In this document: piece after piece, positions 62,679 to 64,000 of the stretch | Layout: each line of letters begins with the position of its first letter | Numbering within the stretch: the first letter of the stretch is position 1 | Assembly: GCF_030699305.1 (NCBI RefSeq) | Contig: NZ_JAUYNB010000010.1 | Coordinates: forward strand, 248,001 to 312,000 | From: Novosphingobium sp. | GTDB taxonomy: Bacteria; Pseudomonadota; Alphaproteobacteria; Sphingomonadales; Sphingomonadaceae | DNA: 64,000 nt | Direction of reading: 5' to 3' | Translations under genes and position numbers: made by a program | Notes under the pieces: model-generated | Seen by the model: only the letters and a program-made list of their open reading frames with translations | Told to the model about the DNA's origin: nothing | Databases searched by the model: none

Positions 62679-63056
62679 ATGGCCCAAACCCTTATCCTCG
62701 CAGTCCTGCTCGCGGCCCAGTCGGCTGCTCCCGCCGTGCTGGTCGAAGCGCGCGGTGGTGACCGGGTGGACGTTGGCTACAGCGAACTCGCCGCCGGTCA
62801 GCCGCAAGCCGCGATTGAGCGGATTCAGGCGAATCGTGAACTCGATGCCAACGATCCGGCCGCGCTGATCAACCTGGGCGCGGCGCACGCGCGGATGGGC
62901 GAAGTGGCCGATGCCCGCGCGTTCCTGTCCGCCGCAATCGCCAGCCCGGACCGCTATGACCTGGAACTGGCCGATGGCCGCTGGATGGACTCCCGCCGCG
63001 CCGCACGGATGGCGATGGGGATGTTGCAAGAAGGCAAGACGCTGGCAGTTCGGTGA
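62679..63056 (+). CDS. Small secreted TPR-like protein
   Basis: 125 residues. A signal-like N-terminus (TLILAVLLAAQSAAPAVLVEA) is followed by a TPR pattern: YSELAAGQPQAAIERIQANRELDANDPAALINLGAAHARMGEVADARAFLSAAI, about two repeats, then a short C-terminal helix. The role is likely protein binding in the periplasm. GGAGAG precedes the ATG. It is divergent from the lipoprotein/receptor pair; whether they work together is unproven. Confidence 0.82.
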   Translation: MAQTLILAVLLAAQSAAPAVLVEARGGDRVDVGYSELAAGQPQAAIERIQANRELDANDPAALINLGAAHARMGEVADARAFLSAAIASPDRYDLELADGRWMDSRRAARMAMGMLQEGKTLAVR

Positions 63057-63134
63057 CAATCAGCCGCAACCGGCGTTTCGCGCGCTCGCGCGCACGGACA
63101 CTATAGTTGGCCATTCAGTTCGCATTCTTGTCGG

Positions 63135-63166
63135 CATGACGAGAGTTCGTCACAGAGCTGTCATGT
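63135..63166 (+). promoter_or_regulatory. Inverted repeat / Pho-box-like element upstream of the VirB-type genes
   Basis: The arms catgac (63135-63140) and gtcatg (63160-63165) form an inverted repeat, and tcgtcac-agag-ctgtcat (63147-63164) matches the spacing of a PhoB box, with the second half perfect. The two readings overlap. It lies about 35 bases before the transglycosylase start. Confidence 0.45.
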
Positions 63167-63198
63167 AAAAAGCGCATTGCGCCCGCAAGGAGGGCGTA

Positions 63199-63816
63199 AT
63201 GCTGCACAATTCGCCGATTCGAGTACTGTTGGCCGGAATGGTTGCTGCGTGGGCTGTTGCCCCGGCATCCGTCCGTGCCGACGTGCTGGAGATCGGCGGT
63301 GACGGGCATAGCTGGGTTGCGGGTGGTCCCCGCGTGCCTGCGCCCGTTACGTATGCCGCATCTGCCGCGCCCATGGATGGCCCGGCCGCAGCGCAGGCTT
63401 CTCTCACCGAAGTCGATGCCGCTGCCGGTCCGCAGGACTGGCGCGGGCGCGTGGCGGAACTTGCCGCCAAGTATGATATCAGCCCGGCCCTGCTGGAAGC
63501 GGTGGTCTGGCAGGAAAGCCGCTGGCGCACCGAGGCGGTTTCGCCCGTCGGCGCGCGCGGGCTGGCCCAGTTGATGCCGGGGACGGCGCGCGATCTGGGC
63601 GTCAATCCCCACAACCCCAATGCCAACCTGGAAGGCGGCGCACGCTATTTGCGGATGCAGCTCGATGCGTTCGGCGGCGACGTGGAAAAGGCGCTGGCCG
63701 CCTATAACGCCGGGCCGGGCCGTGTGCAGGCCGCCGGGGGAATCCCCGCCATTCGTGAAACCCGGGAATATGTCGCTGCGATTCTGGCGCGCCTGTCCCA
63801 ACCTGTCCGGAGATGA
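63199..63816 (+). CDS. VirB1-like lytic transglycosylase
   Basis: 205 residues with a signal peptide (IRVLLAGMVAAWAVAPASVRA). The catalytic SLT domain (about 75-195) includes AVVWQESRWRTEAVSPVGARGLAQLMPGTA with the catalytic Glu, and ALAAYNAGPGRVQ (AYNAG). It cuts peptidoglycan to let a trans-envelope machine assemble. AAGGAGGG gives a strong ribosome site. The next gene encodes a VirB2 pilin, which identifies the locus as the start of a type IV secretion system. Confidence 0.9.
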   Translation: MLHNSPIRVLLAGMVAAWAVAPASVRADVLEIGGDGHSWVAGGPRVPAPVTYAASAAPMDGPAAAQASLTEVDAAAGPQDWRGRVAELAAKYDISPALLEAVVWQESRWRTEAVSPVGARGLAQLMPGTARDLGVNPHNPNANLEGGARYLRMQLDAFGGDVEKALAAYNAGPGRVQAAGGIPAIRETREYVAAILARLSQPVRR

Positions 63817-63821
63817 TTGTC

Positions 63822-64000
63822 ATGCGTTCGCTGCGCACCCTGTTTTCCGCCGCCCTGCTTGCTCTTGTGCCGCAAACCGCCTTTGCCCAAACCGCCAACC
63901 CGGCCGGGTCTGGCCCGATCGTGGCCGCGCTTGGCTGGTTGCAGGGCACGCTGCTGGGCAATGTCGCCACTGCTGTCGCGGTGATGGCGGTCGCCGCCGT
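63822..64000 (+). CDS. VirB2/TrbC-type pilin, N-terminal part (cut by window edge)
   Basis: The first 59 codons are visible. A signal peptide (TLFSAALLALVPQTAFAQ) and the start of the hydrophobic pilin segment (GWLQGTLLGNVATAVAVMAVAA) match VirB2/TrbC. The stop lies beyond the right edge. The start ATG 63822 has CGGAGA nine bases upstream. It forms the T4SS pilus; the remaining virB genes should follow in the next sequence. Confidence 0.85.
   Translation, partial: MRSLRTLFSAALLALVPQTAFAQTANPAGSGPIVAALGWLQGTLLGNVATAVAVMAVAA

Overview
The window is a compact, high-GC chromosomal segment whose gene content points to an alphaproteobacterium of the order Sphingomonadales. The pointers are MipZ instead of a MinCD system, a methionine synthase split into two proteins, a TonB-ExbB-ExbD-ExbD cluster, TonB-dependent receptors, IHF-beta and a VirB-like secretion locus. 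The genus cannot be fixed from the sequence alone. There are about 59 protein genes and one tRNA gene. I see no insertion sequence, prophage, rRNA or CRISPR array.

Layout. 1-13.8 kb: the start of argD (cut by the window edge), a double cold-shock-domain protein with a glycine-rich N-terminus, a DUF442/membrane protein/fatty-acid-hydroxylase run, a GMC oxidoreductase, then prs-hisN, glpX, hom and the tonB-exbB-exbD-exbD energy-transducing cluster with a clear terminator. 13.8-27.4 kb: an Lhr-type helicase, a DUF4010 membrane protein, phosphohexomutase-DnaJ-mipZ facing panC, a CsgG-like protein, a periplasmic beta-helix protein, an SPFH operon with its own ribbon-helix-helix gene and a palindrome, ydcH, a TerC protein, and a bicarbonate transporter/P-II-like pair (sbtA-sbtB type). 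27.5-41.2 kb: recQ, a serine hydrolase, the methionine operon (ArsR-methyltransferase fusion, metF, two metH halves) behind a 24-bp palindrome, two small lipoproteins, arfB, and a folate/amino-acid run (pabBC fusion, aminotransferase, pseudouridine synthase). 41.3-53.6 kb: a HerA-like ATPase, a PDZ protein flanked by copies of the ATPase gene's 3' end, a VOC protein, dxs, an NnrU-like protein, a dipeptide transporter with two secreted amidohydrolase-family proteins (one without metal ligands), a GntR regulator, ihfB and tRNA-Leu. 53.6-64 kb: an SLC13 permease, an exopolyphosphatase-family gene, an atypical response regulator, a TonB-dependent receptor with a beta-helix lipoprotein, a small TPR protein, and the first two genes of a VirB-type locus (lytic transglycosylase, VirB2 pilin) running off the right edge.

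How genes work together. ArsR-MT/MetF/MetH-N/MetH-C form a tightly overlapping one-carbon/methionine unit that is probably self-regulated. The TonB/ExbB/ExbD set at 11-14 kb would energise receptors such as the one at 58-60.7 kb. The POT transporter and the amidohydrolase pair suggest use of peptides or related amides. Housekeeping genes (prs, hisN, hom, panC, dxs, pabBC, glpX) show this is core chromosome. The most unusual local signals are the palindromes in front of the ArsR-MT, SPFH and sbtA genes, the inactive-looking amidohydrolase partner, the degenerate receiver domain, and the duplicated gene end flanking the PDZ gene.
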